NCBI RefSeq assembly: GCF_030070105.1
Contig: NZ_JASJOO010000002.1
Location: 1,302,001-1,366,000, forward strand
Source of the DNA: Bermanella sp. WJH001
Lineage (GTDB): Bacteria; Pseudomonadota; Gammaproteobacteria; Pseudomonadales; Oceanobacteraceae
Direction of reading: 5' to 3'
Length of the DNA stretch: 64,000 bases
This document shows, piece after piece, positions 1-7,961 of the stretch. The notes under the pieces were generated by a model. The model was not told the origin of the DNA. It worked only from the letters and a program-made list of their open reading frames with translations, and did no database searches. A program made the position numbers and the translations under genes. How positions within the stretch are numbered: position 1 is the stretch's first letter; each line of letters opens with the position of its first letter.

Positions 1-192
1 CACTTTCTCTCGTAAACGAGAGTCCACCTCAATTTTTTTCACCAATTCAGACAGAGCGGTCAGTTCAAGCTCGCTCATGATCGATCGTAAACGACTTGCA
101 ACCAGATACTCTTTATTATCACCGAGTAAAATGCCGCATACACGCTCTAGATAGTCTCTAAATAAGGCAAAATCCGGTTTGGTTATTTCCAT
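1..192 (-). CDS. cheR: CheR chemotaxis methyltransferase, N-terminal part (runs off window)
   Basis: The first 64 residues are read from an ATG at 192 leftwards to the window edge, so the catalytic SAM-binding part is missing. The visible part is the all-helical N-terminal CheR domain: it has the ITKPDFALFRDYLERVCGI type opening and a conserved DNKEYLVASRLR stretch, in which basic residues contact the chemoreceptor substrate region. CheR methylates glutamates of methyl-accepting chemotaxis proteins using S-adenosylmethionine. It follows cheV on the same strand after one base, an arrangement well known from pseudomonads and relatives, so the two are very likely co-transcribed. The identity rests on the N-terminal domain plus context. 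Confidence 0.88.
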   Translation of the reverse strand, partial: MEITKPDFALFRDYLERVCGILLGDNKEYLVASRLRSIMSELELTALSELVKKIEVDSRLREKV

Positions 193-193
193 A

Positions 194-1132
194 CTATTCT
201 TTCACCCTAGATGCTTTTACTCTCTCAGACACTTTTGAGGCAAGAACATCTGGGTTAAATTTCGCAATAAAATCATCCGCCCCGACCTTCTTCACCATGC
301 TCTGGTTAAACACACCACTTAAAGACGTATGCAAAATAATATGCAGTTTATTCATATTCGGGTCATTACGAACAGCTGTTGTCAGTGTGTAGCCATCCAT
401 CTCGGGCATTTCAATATCTGAAATCATCATTGCATAATGCTCAGAAGGATTAACACCGGATTCCACCATTTCGCGTAGATGCACCAATGCTTGATGACCA
501 TCATTCATGGCCGTTACTTCAACGCCAAGTGCTTCTAAACATTTAGTAACTTGTTTACGCGCAATTTTAGAATCATCCGCAATCAGCACCTTAGGTGCTT
601 CTTGGCTTTCGTCCGAACGGGAGCTGGCCAGAATATCTTCACTGATGGTTTCCTCCATAGGAGAGACTTCAGATAGGATTTTCTCAACATCGATAATTTC
701 GACCAAACGTCCTTCCACTTCAGTGACCGCGGTTAAGTAATGTTCGCGACCTGTGCCCTTTGGTGGTGGATGAATCTCTTCCCAGTTCATATTCACAATG
801 CGCTCAACCCCAGAGACCAGAAAGCCCTGAGTAGCGGTATTGTATTCGGTAATAATCACGAAGCATTGCTTAGGATCGCCCACCGAAACATTACCAGTGG
901 CCAGCCCCATATCCATTATGGGAATGGTTCCAGAGCGAATATGTGCAACGCCAATCACGACACGATGACTTTTTGGCAAAATCGTTAATGACGGGCACTG
1001 CAATACCTCTTTCACTTTAAACACGTTAATGCCGTAAATTTGCGGTCCGTTTAAGCGAAAAAGTAAAAGTTCAAGGCGGTTTTCCCCTACTAGTTGGGTC
1101 CTTTGGTCGACGGAATCAAGTACCCCGGCCAT
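194..1132 (-). CDS. cheV: CheV chemotaxis coupling protein (CheW-REC)
   Basis: A 312-residue protein with a CheW-like coupling domain (about residues 12-165, starting near LLLFRLNGPQIYGINVFKV) and a C-terminal response-regulator receiver domain (about 180-305). The receiver has the acidic pair in LIADDS, the phospho-acceptor Asp in ISDIEMPEMDG and a Lys in the FIAKF loop. CheV couples receptors to the CheA kinase and can act as a phosphate sink. An open frame continues 40 codons further upstream. I chose the ATG at 1132 because GGAG lies at proper distance before it, because the family starts at this MAGVLDSVDQRTQ sequence, and because the upstream DNA holds the flgA promoter. The gene sits immediately upstream of cheR. 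Confidence 0.95.
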   Translation of the reverse strand: MAGVLDSVDQRTQLVGENRLELLLFRLNGPQIYGINVFKVKEVLQCPSLTILPKSHRVVIGVAHIRSGTIPIMDMGLATGNVSVGDPKQCFVIITEYNTATQGFLVSGVERIVNMNWEEIHPPPKGTGREHYLTAVTEVEGRLVEIIDVEKILSEVSPMEETISEDILASSRSDESQEAPKVLIADDSKIARKQVTKCLEALGVEVTAMNDGHQALVHLREMVESGVNPSEHYAMMISDIEMPEMDGYTLTTAVRNDPNMNKLHIILHTSLSGVFNQSMVKKVGADDFIAKFNPDVLASKVSERVKASRVKE

Positions 1133-1185
1133 AAACAAACTCCATATGAAACAGCCCCATGCTGGCTGTTTAATCTCGTTTTTGG

Positions 1186-1201
1186 CGGCATGCCCTTTGC
1201 A
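1186..1201 (+). promoter_or_regulatory. sigma-54 (RpoN) promoter candidate for flgA
   Basis: CGGCATG-N4-TTTGCA-type element: aligned with the consensus TGGCACG-N4-TTGCW, 10 of the 12 defined positions match, with the invariant GG and GC at the correct 10-base spacing. It lies about 100 bp before the flgA start. Flagellar basal-body genes in pseudomonads and vibrios are commonly RpoN/FleQ-dependent, so the context fits. This is pattern matching only. Confidence 0.6.
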
Positions 1202-1298
1202 GCATTCCCCATATATGTGAATGGCGTTAGTAAACTGCCACTCCAGCTTCAAATCTTAAGTATTAAGCTGCTTACATTTGAGAATAGGACAAATTTTG

Positions 1299-2006
1299 GT
1301 GATAGACAGAGTTTTTATTTTATTGGTCTTGTTATGCCTACCTTTAAGTGGGTTAAGCAGCCCATGGTATGAACAACTTGAAGGCAGCCTTAAGCAGGCC
1401 CTTTCCAGTCAACTTGTGCAAATGGCGCAAAAAATGGGGATATCTGACTACCGTTATAGTATTGATCTGAACTACCTAGATAGTCGGCTTAACCTAACCC
1501 CCTGCCAAATTCCGTTGAATATCGAAACCCCGCAACCCTTAGAATTAGGCCGCAGCCATATAAAAGTCGCCTGCCAAGACACCACTCCGTGGGCTTTAAA
1601 TGTTCCAACAGACGTCAATTTATTCACACCTGTGGTGGTATTAAATCAACCTATATCTAAAGACCAAGTGATTACTGAGGACCAATTAAACCTACAACGG
1701 CAAAATCTGGCCGAATTAAGAAATGGTTATTATCTAAAAAAAGATCAGGTTATAGGCAAACAATCTAAGCGAGCACTCGCAGGCCAAACCGTGCTCAATA
1801 GTTACCTGATTAACCCCGCTTTGATGATACATAAAGGGGATAAAGTCATGATTATTGCTAGTAAAGGCTCAATGAGCGTAAAAATGCCAGGTGAGGCGCT
1901 CAGTGATGGCCGAGAAGGCCGACAAATACGAGTCCGTAACAGTCGATCAGAGCGTATTATTCGCGCAAAAGTAGTGGGGCCAGGTGAGGTTTTAGTCCAT
2001 TTTTAA
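1299..2006 (+). CDS. flgA: FlgA, flagellar P-ring assembly chaperone
   Basis: A periplasmic protein of about 235 residues with an N-terminal signal sequence (hydrophobic VFILLVLLCLPLSGLSS) and a C-terminal SAF-type domain beginning near PISKDQVITEDQL, followed by a beta-rich segment with the KGDKVMIIASKGSMSVK pattern typical of FlgA. FlgA chaperones FlgI subunits during assembly of the P ring in the peptidoglycan layer. The frame is open from a TTG at 1278. AGGA at 1286-1289 favours the GTG at 1299 or the TTG at 1296 as true start, and the choice does not affect the mature protein. It is divergent from cheV and followed by flgM and flgN. Confidence 0.93.
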   Translation: MIDRVFILLVLLCLPLSGLSSPWYEQLEGSLKQALSSQLVQMAQKMGISDYRYSIDLNYLDSRLNLTPCQIPLNIETPQPLELGRSHIKVACQDTTPWALNVPTDVNLFTPVVVLNQPISKDQVITEDQLNLQRQNLAELRNGYYLKKDQVIGKQSKRALAGQTVLNSYLINPALMIHKGDKVMIIASKGSMSVKMPGEALSDGREGRQIRVRNSRSERIIRAKVVGPGEVLVHF

Positions 2007-2037
2007 GTTTTTTTGAAAAAAAAAAATAAAAAAAAGC

Positions 2038-2064
2038 TAAAGCCTCGTTCAAGCCTGCCGTTAT
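2038..2064 (+). promoter_or_regulatory. sigma-28 (FliA) promoter for flgM
   Basis: TAAAGCCT (2038-2045), an 11-base spacer, then GCCGTTAT (2057-2064). The FliA consensus is TAAAGTTT-N11-GCCGATAA, so the spacing is exact and the TAAAG and GCCG cores are intact. It lies 42 bp before the flgM ATG. A long A-rich tract (about 2016-2035) directly upstream could act as an UP-like element. A class-III promoter for flgM is expected because FlgM is the anti-sigma factor of FliA. Confidence 0.75.
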
Positions 2065-2105
2065 AGGTCTACGAGGAACTCTATTTGTTAGAAAGGTAAG
2101 CAAAA

Positions 2106-2411
2106 ATGAACATCAATAAACTCACCACAGGTGTTGGCGGCGGTACCCAGTCGCGTAATACCGAAAAAACCGCATCAGCGGGCTCAGGAGCCCCCAAAGC
2201 CCCTGAAACCAAAGGCTCTGCCGATGCTGAAGTTAAAATCAGCCAGCAAAGTAAGTCAATTCAGCAAATAGAAGCTGAAGTGGCCAAAATGCCAGACATC
2301 GATGATGCCGCAGTGGAACGTATCAAAGGCGCGCTCGCTAACAACGAGTACAAAATTGATTATGAGCGTATCGCTGGGCAAATGATTAAATTCGATGGGC
2401 TCATGAAATAA
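2106..2411 (+). CDS. flgM: FlgM, anti-sigma-28 factor
   Basis: A 101-residue, low-complexity N-terminus rich in Gly, Ser, Ala and Thr (MNINKLTTGVGGGTQ) precedes the helical C-terminal half with DAEVKISQQSK, IEAEVAKMPDIDDAAVERIK and ALANNEYKIDYERIAGQMI, the sigma-binding pattern of the FlgM family. FlgM holds FliA inactive until the hook-basal body is complete and is then exported through it. The length and the disordered N-terminus are usual for the family. It has its own sigma-28 promoter upstream, giving the classic feedback loop, and flgN follows after 12 bases. The start ATG has AGGTAAG before it. Confidence 0.93.
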   Translation: MNINKLTTGVGGGTQSRNTEKTASAGSGAPKAPETKGSADAEVKISQQSKSIQQIEAEVAKMPDIDDAAVERIKGALANNEYKIDYERIAGQMIKFDGLMK

Positions 2412-2423
2412 AAAGGGATAGGT

Positions 2424-2909
2424 ATGTCAGTGCCAGCACTTAGTGAATTGAACACGTTATTTAGCAACGAGCAATCCACTTTGAAACAGCTTCAAGCCAT
2501 ACTTGAGGCCGAATCATCGGCACTTCTTGATCGAGACATGCTCGCCATCGAAGGCACCGCCCAGCGTAAAGTGGTGGCCCTTAACGCTTACCAAAAGCAG
2601 GTAAACGCTCGCTTATCTTTCCTCCTTGAGCATGAATTTGAAGGCTCAGAGTCAGGTTTACTTGCCCTTATTTCCTCCTACCCATCCGACACCCAAATTG
2701 AGCTCAGCGCACAATGGCAAACCCTTAAACAAGGCTTTGAAGATGTGATTATTCAAAACGAGCGCAACGGTATCGTGATCTATCACAGCCAGCTTAGAAA
2801 TCGTAACTTGTTGAATATCTTGCATGGCAGCAAAAATGAGCCAAACTTATATAACGGAAGCGGTGCGGCAAAAGGACAACGCCAGCGACAAAGTTTGGGT
2901 GAAGCCTAA
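2424..2909 (+). CDS. flgN: FlgN-type flagellar export chaperone
   Basis: A 161-residue, mostly helical protein with long amphipathic heptad-like segments (LNTLFSNEQSTLKQLQAIL, LDRDMLAIEGTAQRKVVALN) and a polar Gly/Gln-rich C-terminus, matching the FlgN family in size and character. FlgN is the export chaperone for the hook-filament junction proteins FlgK and FlgL. Sequence conservation in this family is weak, so the position directly after flgM is the main support. AAAGGGATAGGT provides the ribosome-binding site 12 bases after the flgM stop. Confidence 0.87.
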   Translation: MSVPALSELNTLFSNEQSTLKQLQAILEAESSALLDRDMLAIEGTAQRKVVALNAYQKQVNARLSFLLEHEFEGSESGLLALISSYPSDTQIELSAQWQTLKQGFEDVIIQNERNGIVIYHSQLRNRNLLNILHGSKNEPNLYNGSGAAKGQRQRQSLGEA

Positions 2910-2964
2910 CCCCAATCATAAGGCGCCATTGCCATCAATACATTCAAGCAAGTAGACAATTGTC

Positions 2965-3744
2965 ATGGAACAAGCTGAAGTACAACCAGAAAATTATCTG
3001 GAAAGCCCAGAAGAAATCTATCGTGCTATTCAGCGCCTTATTCGCTATGCGCCTAAACTCACGGGACGTTTTGAAGGCATCGATGAAGCGTTTTCAACTG
3101 CGATCACCAAAGTTGATTTAAAATCCAAAGCATTTGCATTTGATAAGCTGATCCCAGATAACGGCAATGACATTTTACAACGAGGTAAGCGCCTCGAATT
3201 AATCGCCGACTTTCGTGGCATTTTGGTGAAATTTTTTGTTGAGGGTGATTTAAAATACCGCCCACAAAATCAAGAATACATTGCAAAGTTTCCAAGTAAG
3301 CTGCTGTATCTACAACGTCGCAACGCTTACCGTGCCATGGTGCCACGTACCTACTCTGTGTATGCCGTCTTTCGCTCTAGCGAAGACAAACAAGTATTTA
3401 AAGGCCGTTTACAAGATATTTCAGGCTCTGGTTTTAAAGCCTATTTCAAAGGGGATATCTCACCTAATCTAAAAGCCATCACCAATTTTGATGAAAGCAC
3501 CCTGCATGTTGGTGATGAATCCATGGATTGTGGTTTAGATGCCCGTCATGCTGTTTACAATGAAGAAAAAGATCTCACATTTTGTGGCTTCTCTTTTCAG
3601 CCATTAAGTGGGATGAAGCAGCGCTATGTGGAGCAGTTTGTAAATACCCTTCAATACGAAGAGCAGCGCAAACAACAAGCCGCTGAAGAGCGAAAAAAAG
3701 AGCAAGCAGAACAGAAAGAACAAAAAACAGATGAGCCCAGTTAG
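2965..3744 (+). CDS. YcgR-like PilZ-domain flagellar brake protein
   Basis: A 259-residue protein with an N-terminal YcgR-N-like beta domain (about 15-115) and a C-terminal PilZ domain (about 118-230). The cyclic-di-GMP binding signature is intact: the RRNAYR arginine motif at the domain junction and DISGSG further on. A Lys/Glu/Gln-rich tail (about 232-259) is probably a charged helix. Proteins of this kind bind c-di-GMP and slow or bias the flagellar motor. It follows flgN after 55 bases, which is the usual place for the gene in this cluster. The C-terminal charged extension is longer than in the E. coli protein. Confidence 0.87.
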   Translation: MEQAEVQPENYLESPEEIYRAIQRLIRYAPKLTGRFEGIDEAFSTAITKVDLKSKAFAFDKLIPDNGNDILQRGKRLELIADFRGILVKFFVEGDLKYRPQNQEYIAKFPSKLLYLQRRNAYRAMVPRTYSVYAVFRSSEDKQVFKGRLQDISGSGFKAYFKGDISPNLKAITNFDESTLHVGDESMDCGLDARHAVYNEEKDLTFCGFSFQPLSGMKQRYVEQFVNTLQYEEQRKQQAAEERKKEQAEQKEQKTDEPS

Positions 3745-3784
3745 ATTAAATTGAGCCGTGTGGCTAAGGCATCAAAACTGACAT

Positions 3785-4417
3785 TTAAGTAATTTCATTT
3801 GGCCAATTAGATTTTAGCTGTTTTAGTCGATTTAAATCATCAATACGATCAACGTCCCAAAGCGGCCCCAAAATGGCCGCTTTTTTATTTGCAGCCCCTA
3901 ACCGCTCAAACGTCACAGCCATCACATCATCCGTGCCCCAAGGAACGTTCTCAAACAGATCATCACATGCTTGTGTTGCTCCCACTAATACATAACCGCC
4001 ATCTTCAGCATTTATAAAAACATGGGCTTCATGATTTAATTCGTTTAATGCTTGCTTGTAATATTCAACGGTTAACACTGGGCAATCACTTCCTACAATG
4101 ATGACTTTTTTAGCCAACTTTAATCCCCAGCGAATAGTATTGGCCATGCGCTCACCAAGGTCACTCCCCTGCTGCACAAGCAATGGCGTTGTTTTAGCAA
4201 TGGCCTCAATTTGAGAATCGGCTCCAAGCTGATCTATCGATAATACCGACATCCCACCTAACTTATCCGTTACCTGTTTAAGGTTATCATGTGTGTATTG
4301 TAATAATTGACGATGCAGTTCAAGACAGGACTGATCTCCAATATCTGGAGATAGTCGGGTTTTCACTTTGCCTAAAATAGGTAACTTAGCAAACTGAATA
4401 ATAATATGATCAAACAT
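3785..4417 (-). CDS. TIGR04282-family glycosyltransferase (arsenosugar cluster)
   Basis: A 210-residue protein of the DUF2064/TIGR04282 family, a nucleotidyltransferase-like Rossmann fold. Visible motifs are the N-terminal FAKLPILGKVKTRLSP, GSDCPVLT in the middle and NAEDGGYVLVG, which resemble the nucleotide-sugar and metal-binding loops of GT-A enzymes. It is the last gene of a same-strand trio with the TIGR04283 glycosyltransferase and arsS, a combination repeatedly associated with arsenosugar biosynthesis. The exact sugar donor and acceptor are not known to me. It converges with the PilZ gene, with a 40-base gap and no obvious terminator hairpin between them. Confidence 0.85.
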   Translation of the reverse strand: MFDHIIIQFAKLPILGKVKTRLSPDIGDQSCLELHRQLLQYTHDNLKQVTDKLGGMSVLSIDQLGADSQIEAIAKTTPLLVQQGSDLGERMANTIRWGLKLAKKVIIVGSDCPVLTVEYYKQALNELNHEAHVFINAEDGGYVLVGATQACDDLFENVPWGTDDVMAVTFERLGAANKKAAILGPLWDVDRIDDLNRLKQLKSNWPNEIT

Positions 4418-4449
4418 GGGGCTACTTTTAAATATAAAGGGATAAAATA

Positions 4450-5124
4450 CTAATGGTATTTTTTGGCAAGTACTTCAGGGCTTTTACCTAGCCAAAAATA
4501 CAATCTAAGTTGCCACATTAATAACACGGTTTTGATGACACCATATTTTTGCCAGCGTCTAGCGGATGTTTTAACCACCTCTGTTAAGCATTTTGGTGGC
4601 GCATGTATTCTTGCTCGCTTAGAAAAATCCACATCTTCCATTAATGAGATATCCTTAAAACCATTTAATGATTCAAAAAAGCGTTTGCGTACAAAAATAC
4701 ATTGATCACCTGTGGCCACATTCGTTAGGCGCGAACGTGTATTAATAAACCACTCAATCACACGATAACTCAAACCTCTTGCATTCAACTGAACATTAAA
4801 ACGACCCCATTGATGTAAGGTAGCTTGATCAATCATAGCGCGCAGCAAAGACGAATTAAAATGAGTATCAGCATGTAAAAACACCAGCCAAGTACCCTGC
4901 GCTTGCTGTGCACCTGCATTCATTTGTTTGGCGCGACCTTTTTCACTGTTAATAACGGTGAAATTTTTCGCCAATTTTTCATTGCAACCATCGGTACTGC
5001 CACCGTCAACAATAATGATATCGGTCACATAATCATTCAGTAATGTAAGACGTTGAGTGAGATCAGACACCTGATCCCCCTCATTAAAGATGGGCACAAT
5101 AATAGAGACATTAAAACGGTTCAT
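4450..5124 (-). CDS. TIGR04283-family GT2 glycosyltransferase (arsenosugar cluster)
   Basis: A 224-residue family-2 glycosyltransferase. The N-terminus carries the GT-A signature SIIVPIFNEGDQV and DIIIVDGGSTDG, and FLHADTHF provides the metal-binding Asp-x-Asp-like motif (HAD-T-H). A C-terminal hydrophobic stretch (LLMWQLRLYFWLG) may touch the membrane. TIGR04283 proteins co-occur with TIGR04282 proteins and ArsS. The gene starts 6 bases after the arsS stop and ends 32 bases before the TIGR04282 start, so the three form one transcription unit. Assignment to arsenosugar synthesis is by family and context; the substrate is unproven. Confidence 0.86.
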   Translation of the reverse strand: MNRFNVSIIVPIFNEGDQVSDLTQRLTLLNDYVTDIIIVDGGSTDGCNEKLAKNFTVINSEKGRAKQMNAGAQQAQGTWLVFLHADTHFNSSLLRAMIDQATLHQWGRFNVQLNARGLSYRVIEWFINTRSRLTNVATGDQCIFVRKRFFESLNGFKDISLMEDVDFSKRARIHAPPKCLTEVVKTSARRWQKYGVIKTVLLMWQLRLYFWLGKSPEVLAKKYH

Positions 5125-5130
5125 AAGTAA

Positions 5131-6093
5131 TTAAGATAACGCTCCACCACATGAAGAGCCAGCACCGGCTGTACAGCCAAAACAATGGCCCGCCACGGCT
5201 ATATCATTGCCTGCCAGATCGCTTTTTAATAAATCACTAACATGCTGAGCGTCGTGCTTTCCATTTTCAGTGGGCATGTTTAGCATTTGGTTAAAATCAC
5301 AATCATATAAATTACCTTGGTAATCGACACTCACTGTGTTGCGACACATGACGGTATCAAGATTGTGCGGTTGATAATTATCGATCAGTAATTGCATATA
5401 GTCGTTAAATTGGCCTTTCGAAACCAGCATACTGCCAAAGCGAGAAATGGGCATATTGGTAATGGTGTATAACTGATTAAACTCAATATTCCAATCATCC
5501 CTTAAACGCTGTTTATAATCTTGCTGCAATGAAATTTGCGACGGTGGTAAAAATGGACCACCTGGGTTGTAAACCAAATCGAGTGTTAAACCTGAACCCT
5601 CTTTACCAAAACCCAATTCGTTTAAAATATGTAAGCCTTTAATACTGTTATCAAATACCCCTTTGCCTCGCTGTGCATCCACATTCTCTTGGGTATAACA
5701 AGGTAATGACGCTACCACGGTTACCTTTTGATCGGCTAAAAATTGAGCTAAGTCTTCGTAACCTGGCTCACATAAAATAGTGATATTGCAACGATCAATC
5801 ACTTCACAGCCTAATTTGCGAGCTTCACTAACAAGATATCGAAAGTGTGGATTCATCTCAGGTGCGCCACCCGTTAAATCCAGTGTTTTCACATTACGCG
5901 CTTTAATCACATCCAAAACCAGATTAATAGTCGCCTCATCCATAAGCTCAGTACGACGAGGCCCCGCATTCACATGACAATGGGTGCAACTCAAATTGCA
6001 TAAATAACCAAGATTGACCTGCAGAATATCCAAAGCTTGGCGCTTTATCGCCGGAAATTCACGAGCTATTAATAAGGGTTTTGTGTCCAGCAT
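5131..6093 (-). CDS. arsS: ArsS-like radical SAM protein of arsenosugar biosynthesis
   Basis: A 320-residue radical SAM enzyme. The [4Fe-4S]-SAM cysteines are C32, C36 and C39 in CNLSCTHCH, followed by the SAM-binding DLTGGAPEMN motif. The C-terminal Cys-rich region (MCRNTVS, DCDFNQML, HCFGCTAGAGSSCGG) probably binds auxiliary clusters and is typical of the ArsS/TIGR04167 family, in which one cysteine is selenocysteine in some species. Here it is an ordinary Cys codon. ArsS is implicated in attaching the 5'-deoxyadenosyl group to methylated arsenic. It leads the three-gene cluster. The usual arsenic methyltransferase gene is not in this window. Confidence 0.88.
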   Translation of the reverse strand: MLDTKPLLIAREFPAIKRQALDILQVNLGYLCNLSCTHCHVNAGPRRTELMDEATINLVLDVIKARNVKTLDLTGGAPEMNPHFRYLVSEARKLGCEVIDRCNITILCEPGYEDLAQFLADQKVTVVASLPCYTQENVDAQRGKGVFDNSIKGLHILNELGFGKEGSGLTLDLVYNPGGPFLPPSQISLQQDYKQRLRDDWNIEFNQLYTITNMPISRFGSMLVSKGQFNDYMQLLIDNYQPHNLDTVMCRNTVSVDYQGNLYDCDFNQMLNMPTENGKHDAQHVSDLLKSDLAGNDIAVAGHCFGCTAGAGSSCGGALS

Positions 6094-6284
6094 AGTCTCT
6101 ACTCTCTCGCGTGACCTCTATGTGCCACTTTATATAGGTTTTACCTTAGTCTTGTGTGACTCAATGCACAAGAGCAAGTTCCCCATCTATGGGGTAGAAT
6201 CATGAGCTAGAATCGGTTTGACGATAGATTTAAGCACATGACTTCATTGAGTTTTTTTTAAGTCACGGTAGAATACAACGCGAT

Positions 6285-6360
6285 CTCCCCATAGTTTAAT
6301 TGGATAAAACTGCCGCCTCCTAAGCGGCTGCTCCAGGTTCGATTCCTGGTGGGGAGACCA
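6285..6360 (+). tRNA. tRNA-Arg (anticodon CCT)
   Basis: A complete 76-base cloverleaf: acceptor CTCCCCA pairs with TGGGGAG, anticodon stem GCCGC/GCGGC encloses CTCCTAA (anticodon CCT), the T arm is CCAGG-TTCGATT-CCTGG, discriminator A, and CCA is encoded at 6358-6360. It decodes AGG. It lies between divergently placed arsS and a plus-strand hypothetical gene that starts 22 bases downstream. Small tRNA genes like this are frequent integration sites, but no integrase or attachment duplicate is visible nearby. Confidence 0.97.
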
Positions 6361-6382
6361 CTCACTTATCTTGGGGCATGTC

Positions 6383-6754
6383 ATGCAAATATACGTTCTC
6401 GTCGCTTGTGATCGTCTTGAAGAAAACCAAGAAAAAAACCTAAAGCAAAACCTACCCGATATTCTCGCCGCGCTGCAAACCTATGTTGATGAAAATGAAG
6501 TCGCAAAAGTCACGTTGATTAATGAGTGCGACAGTGATGATTGTGAAGATTGGCAACTGGGCATCTCACAAGTGGTTAAAAAAAATATTCAGCTAAAATA
6601 TCCGGTTAACTTTTTTAACGATCTTGCAAAAAAATTCGCCTTAGATTGTGAGATAGGCTCCATCGAAGATAACCAGCGAGAACCTGTGAGTTATTTTGGT
6701 AAAGAAGAAGGTAAAGGTGACTCGTTTTTAATTGCCCAATACTTAGGGCTTTGA
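6383..6754 (+). CDS. hypothetical acidic protein
   Basis: A 123-residue soluble protein starting MQIYVLVACDRLEENQEKN. I do not recognise the family. It is acidic (NECDSDDCEDWQLG) with no signal peptide or membrane segment, and it mixes short beta-like and helical stretches. The frame is open from a TTG at 6371; the ATG at 6383 is preferred because GGGG precedes it by six bases. It follows tRNA-Arg closely and could be transcribed with it. Codon use looks like that of the neighbouring core genes, so it is probably a real lineage-specific gene. Confidence 0.7.
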   Translation: MQIYVLVACDRLEENQEKNLKQNLPDILAALQTYVDENEVAKVTLINECDSDDCEDWQLGISQVVKKNIQLKYPVNFFNDLAKKFALDCEIGSIEDNQREPVSYFGKEEGKGDSFLIAQYLGL

Positions 6755-6892
6755 ACAATATACTATCTTTTAGCGCGCATAGCATAAATATGAAAAGCCG
6801 CCACATATGACCACAACTTACCCATCGTAATCAGAATTAATGTGCCGTTTTAGTAGTTTGTATCCCCTCACTGATAAATGTAATCTTTCTTT

Positions 6893-6916
6893 TGTACTTG
6901 TCGGGCAGTGCCCGAC
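6893..6916 (-). repeat. REP-like palindrome, divergent copy
   Basis: GTCGGGC-AGT-GCCCGAC hairpin (6900-6916) preceded by TGTACTT. Read on the minus strand it is a palindrome followed by AAGTACA, the same architecture (stem plus tail ending GTACA) as the elements at 25508, 38836 and 38910. The stem sequence is different, so membership of the same family is tentative. Confidence 0.45.
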
Positions 6917-6950
6917 CGACTTTGATTTATAATAATAAATTTGAATGAAA

Positions 6951-7961
6951 TTACTCTTGATGGGGGGATATCAATACTTTACCTCGCGACATATTTCCTG
7001 CATAAGCTGCAATAGAGTGACTGGCGTATTCTAATTTTGGTTGAGATTGAATGGCAATTTCAAAATCTTGTGCCATTAATACCTGTGCTTGCTCCCCCAT
7101 ATTTTTAAGCTCTTCTACTTGGGTATCCTTCAAATAATGGGCCAGCCAAAAACCTTCAATTTTATGATTTTTAAAAATCACATGTTCAATACTTACTTTA
7201 GGCCCTTCGCCGGATAAGCCGCCATAAACAACCGCGGTGGATGCCTCAGGCATGGCATCTAAAATATCCGCTGTCGCTTGGCCTGCCACGGCATCTAACA
7301 ACAAACTTGCGTGTAATTCAGTGCATAAAGAATGAAGTTTTTCTTGGTAGTCCTTGGCTGATGAATTTAATACATAAGGCATGCCTGCTTTTGTCATGGC
7401 TTTGGCTTGCCCACGTGAACGCACTATATTAATTACCGTTAAACCTTCTTGTTTGGCTAAAAAGCGAATCATATTTGATAACGCACTGGATGCCGCATTT
7501 TGAATAATTGTTTTGTGACCACCTTGTTTTGCTATATTTATTAATGCCAAAGCGGTCATTGGATTCACCATTAACATGGCCCCTTTTTCTAACGAAACAC
7601 TTTCAGAAAATGGAATACATTGGTAAGGACTGGCAACCATATATTCAGCCCATGTTCCGTCACCTTCACCGGCAATACACGCCACATTACAACCCAATAA
7701 TGACTGTGCGTCTTTATGGCTTCCGGCAGCAATGACTTCACCACAGCCTTCCATACCAGGAATAACAGGCAAATCTTTTTTAAAACCATAGTTGCCGGTC
7801 ACAAACGCAAGATCAGAAGGATTAACAGGGGCTTTTAAAATACGAATGAGTACCTCATTTTCACCTAAACTTGGAATCTCTTTTTCAACATACTTAAATG
7901 AAAGCTGTTCAGAGTAGGTGTCAATTTGTAGAGCATGCATCTTGGTGGGTAACGTATTCAT
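6951..7961 (-). CDS. Zinc-independent MDR-family oxidoreductase (quinone/enoyl reductase type)
   Basis: A 336-residue medium-chain dehydrogenase/reductase. The N-terminal GroES-like domain carries PVNPSDLAFVTGNYG and VIPGMEGCGEVIAAG, and the central Rossmann domain has IIQNAASSALSNMIRFLAK. The catalytic zinc ligands of alcohol dehydrogenases are absent, which places it with NADPH:quinone or enoyl-thioester reductases of the mitochondrial ETR type. It overlaps the preceding SDR gene by 4 bases (ATGA), so the two are translationally coupled and probably act in one pathway. The substrate cannot be told from sequence. Confidence 0.83.
   Translation of the reverse strand: MNTLPTKMHALQIDTYSEQLSFKYVEKEIPSLGENEVLIRILKAPVNPSDLAFVTGNYGFKKDLPVIPGMEGCGEVIAAGSHKDAQSLLGCNVACIAGEGDGTWAEYMVASPYQCIPFSESVSLEKGAMLMVNPMTALALINIAKQGGHKTIIQNAASSALSNMIRFLAKQEGLTVINIVRSRGQAKAMTKAGMPYVLNSSAKDYQEKLHSLCTELHASLLLDAVAGQATADILDAMPEASTAVVYGGLSGEGPKVSIEHVIFKNHKIEGFWLAHYLKDTQVEELKNMGEQAQVLMAQDFEIAIQSQPKLEYASHSIAAYAGNMSRGKVLISPHQE

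Noticed and set aside
5131-5200. Possible selenocysteine codon in the ArsS C-terminus
   Set aside because: All cysteine positions use TGC/TGT codons and there is no in-frame TGA, so no SECIS element is needed.
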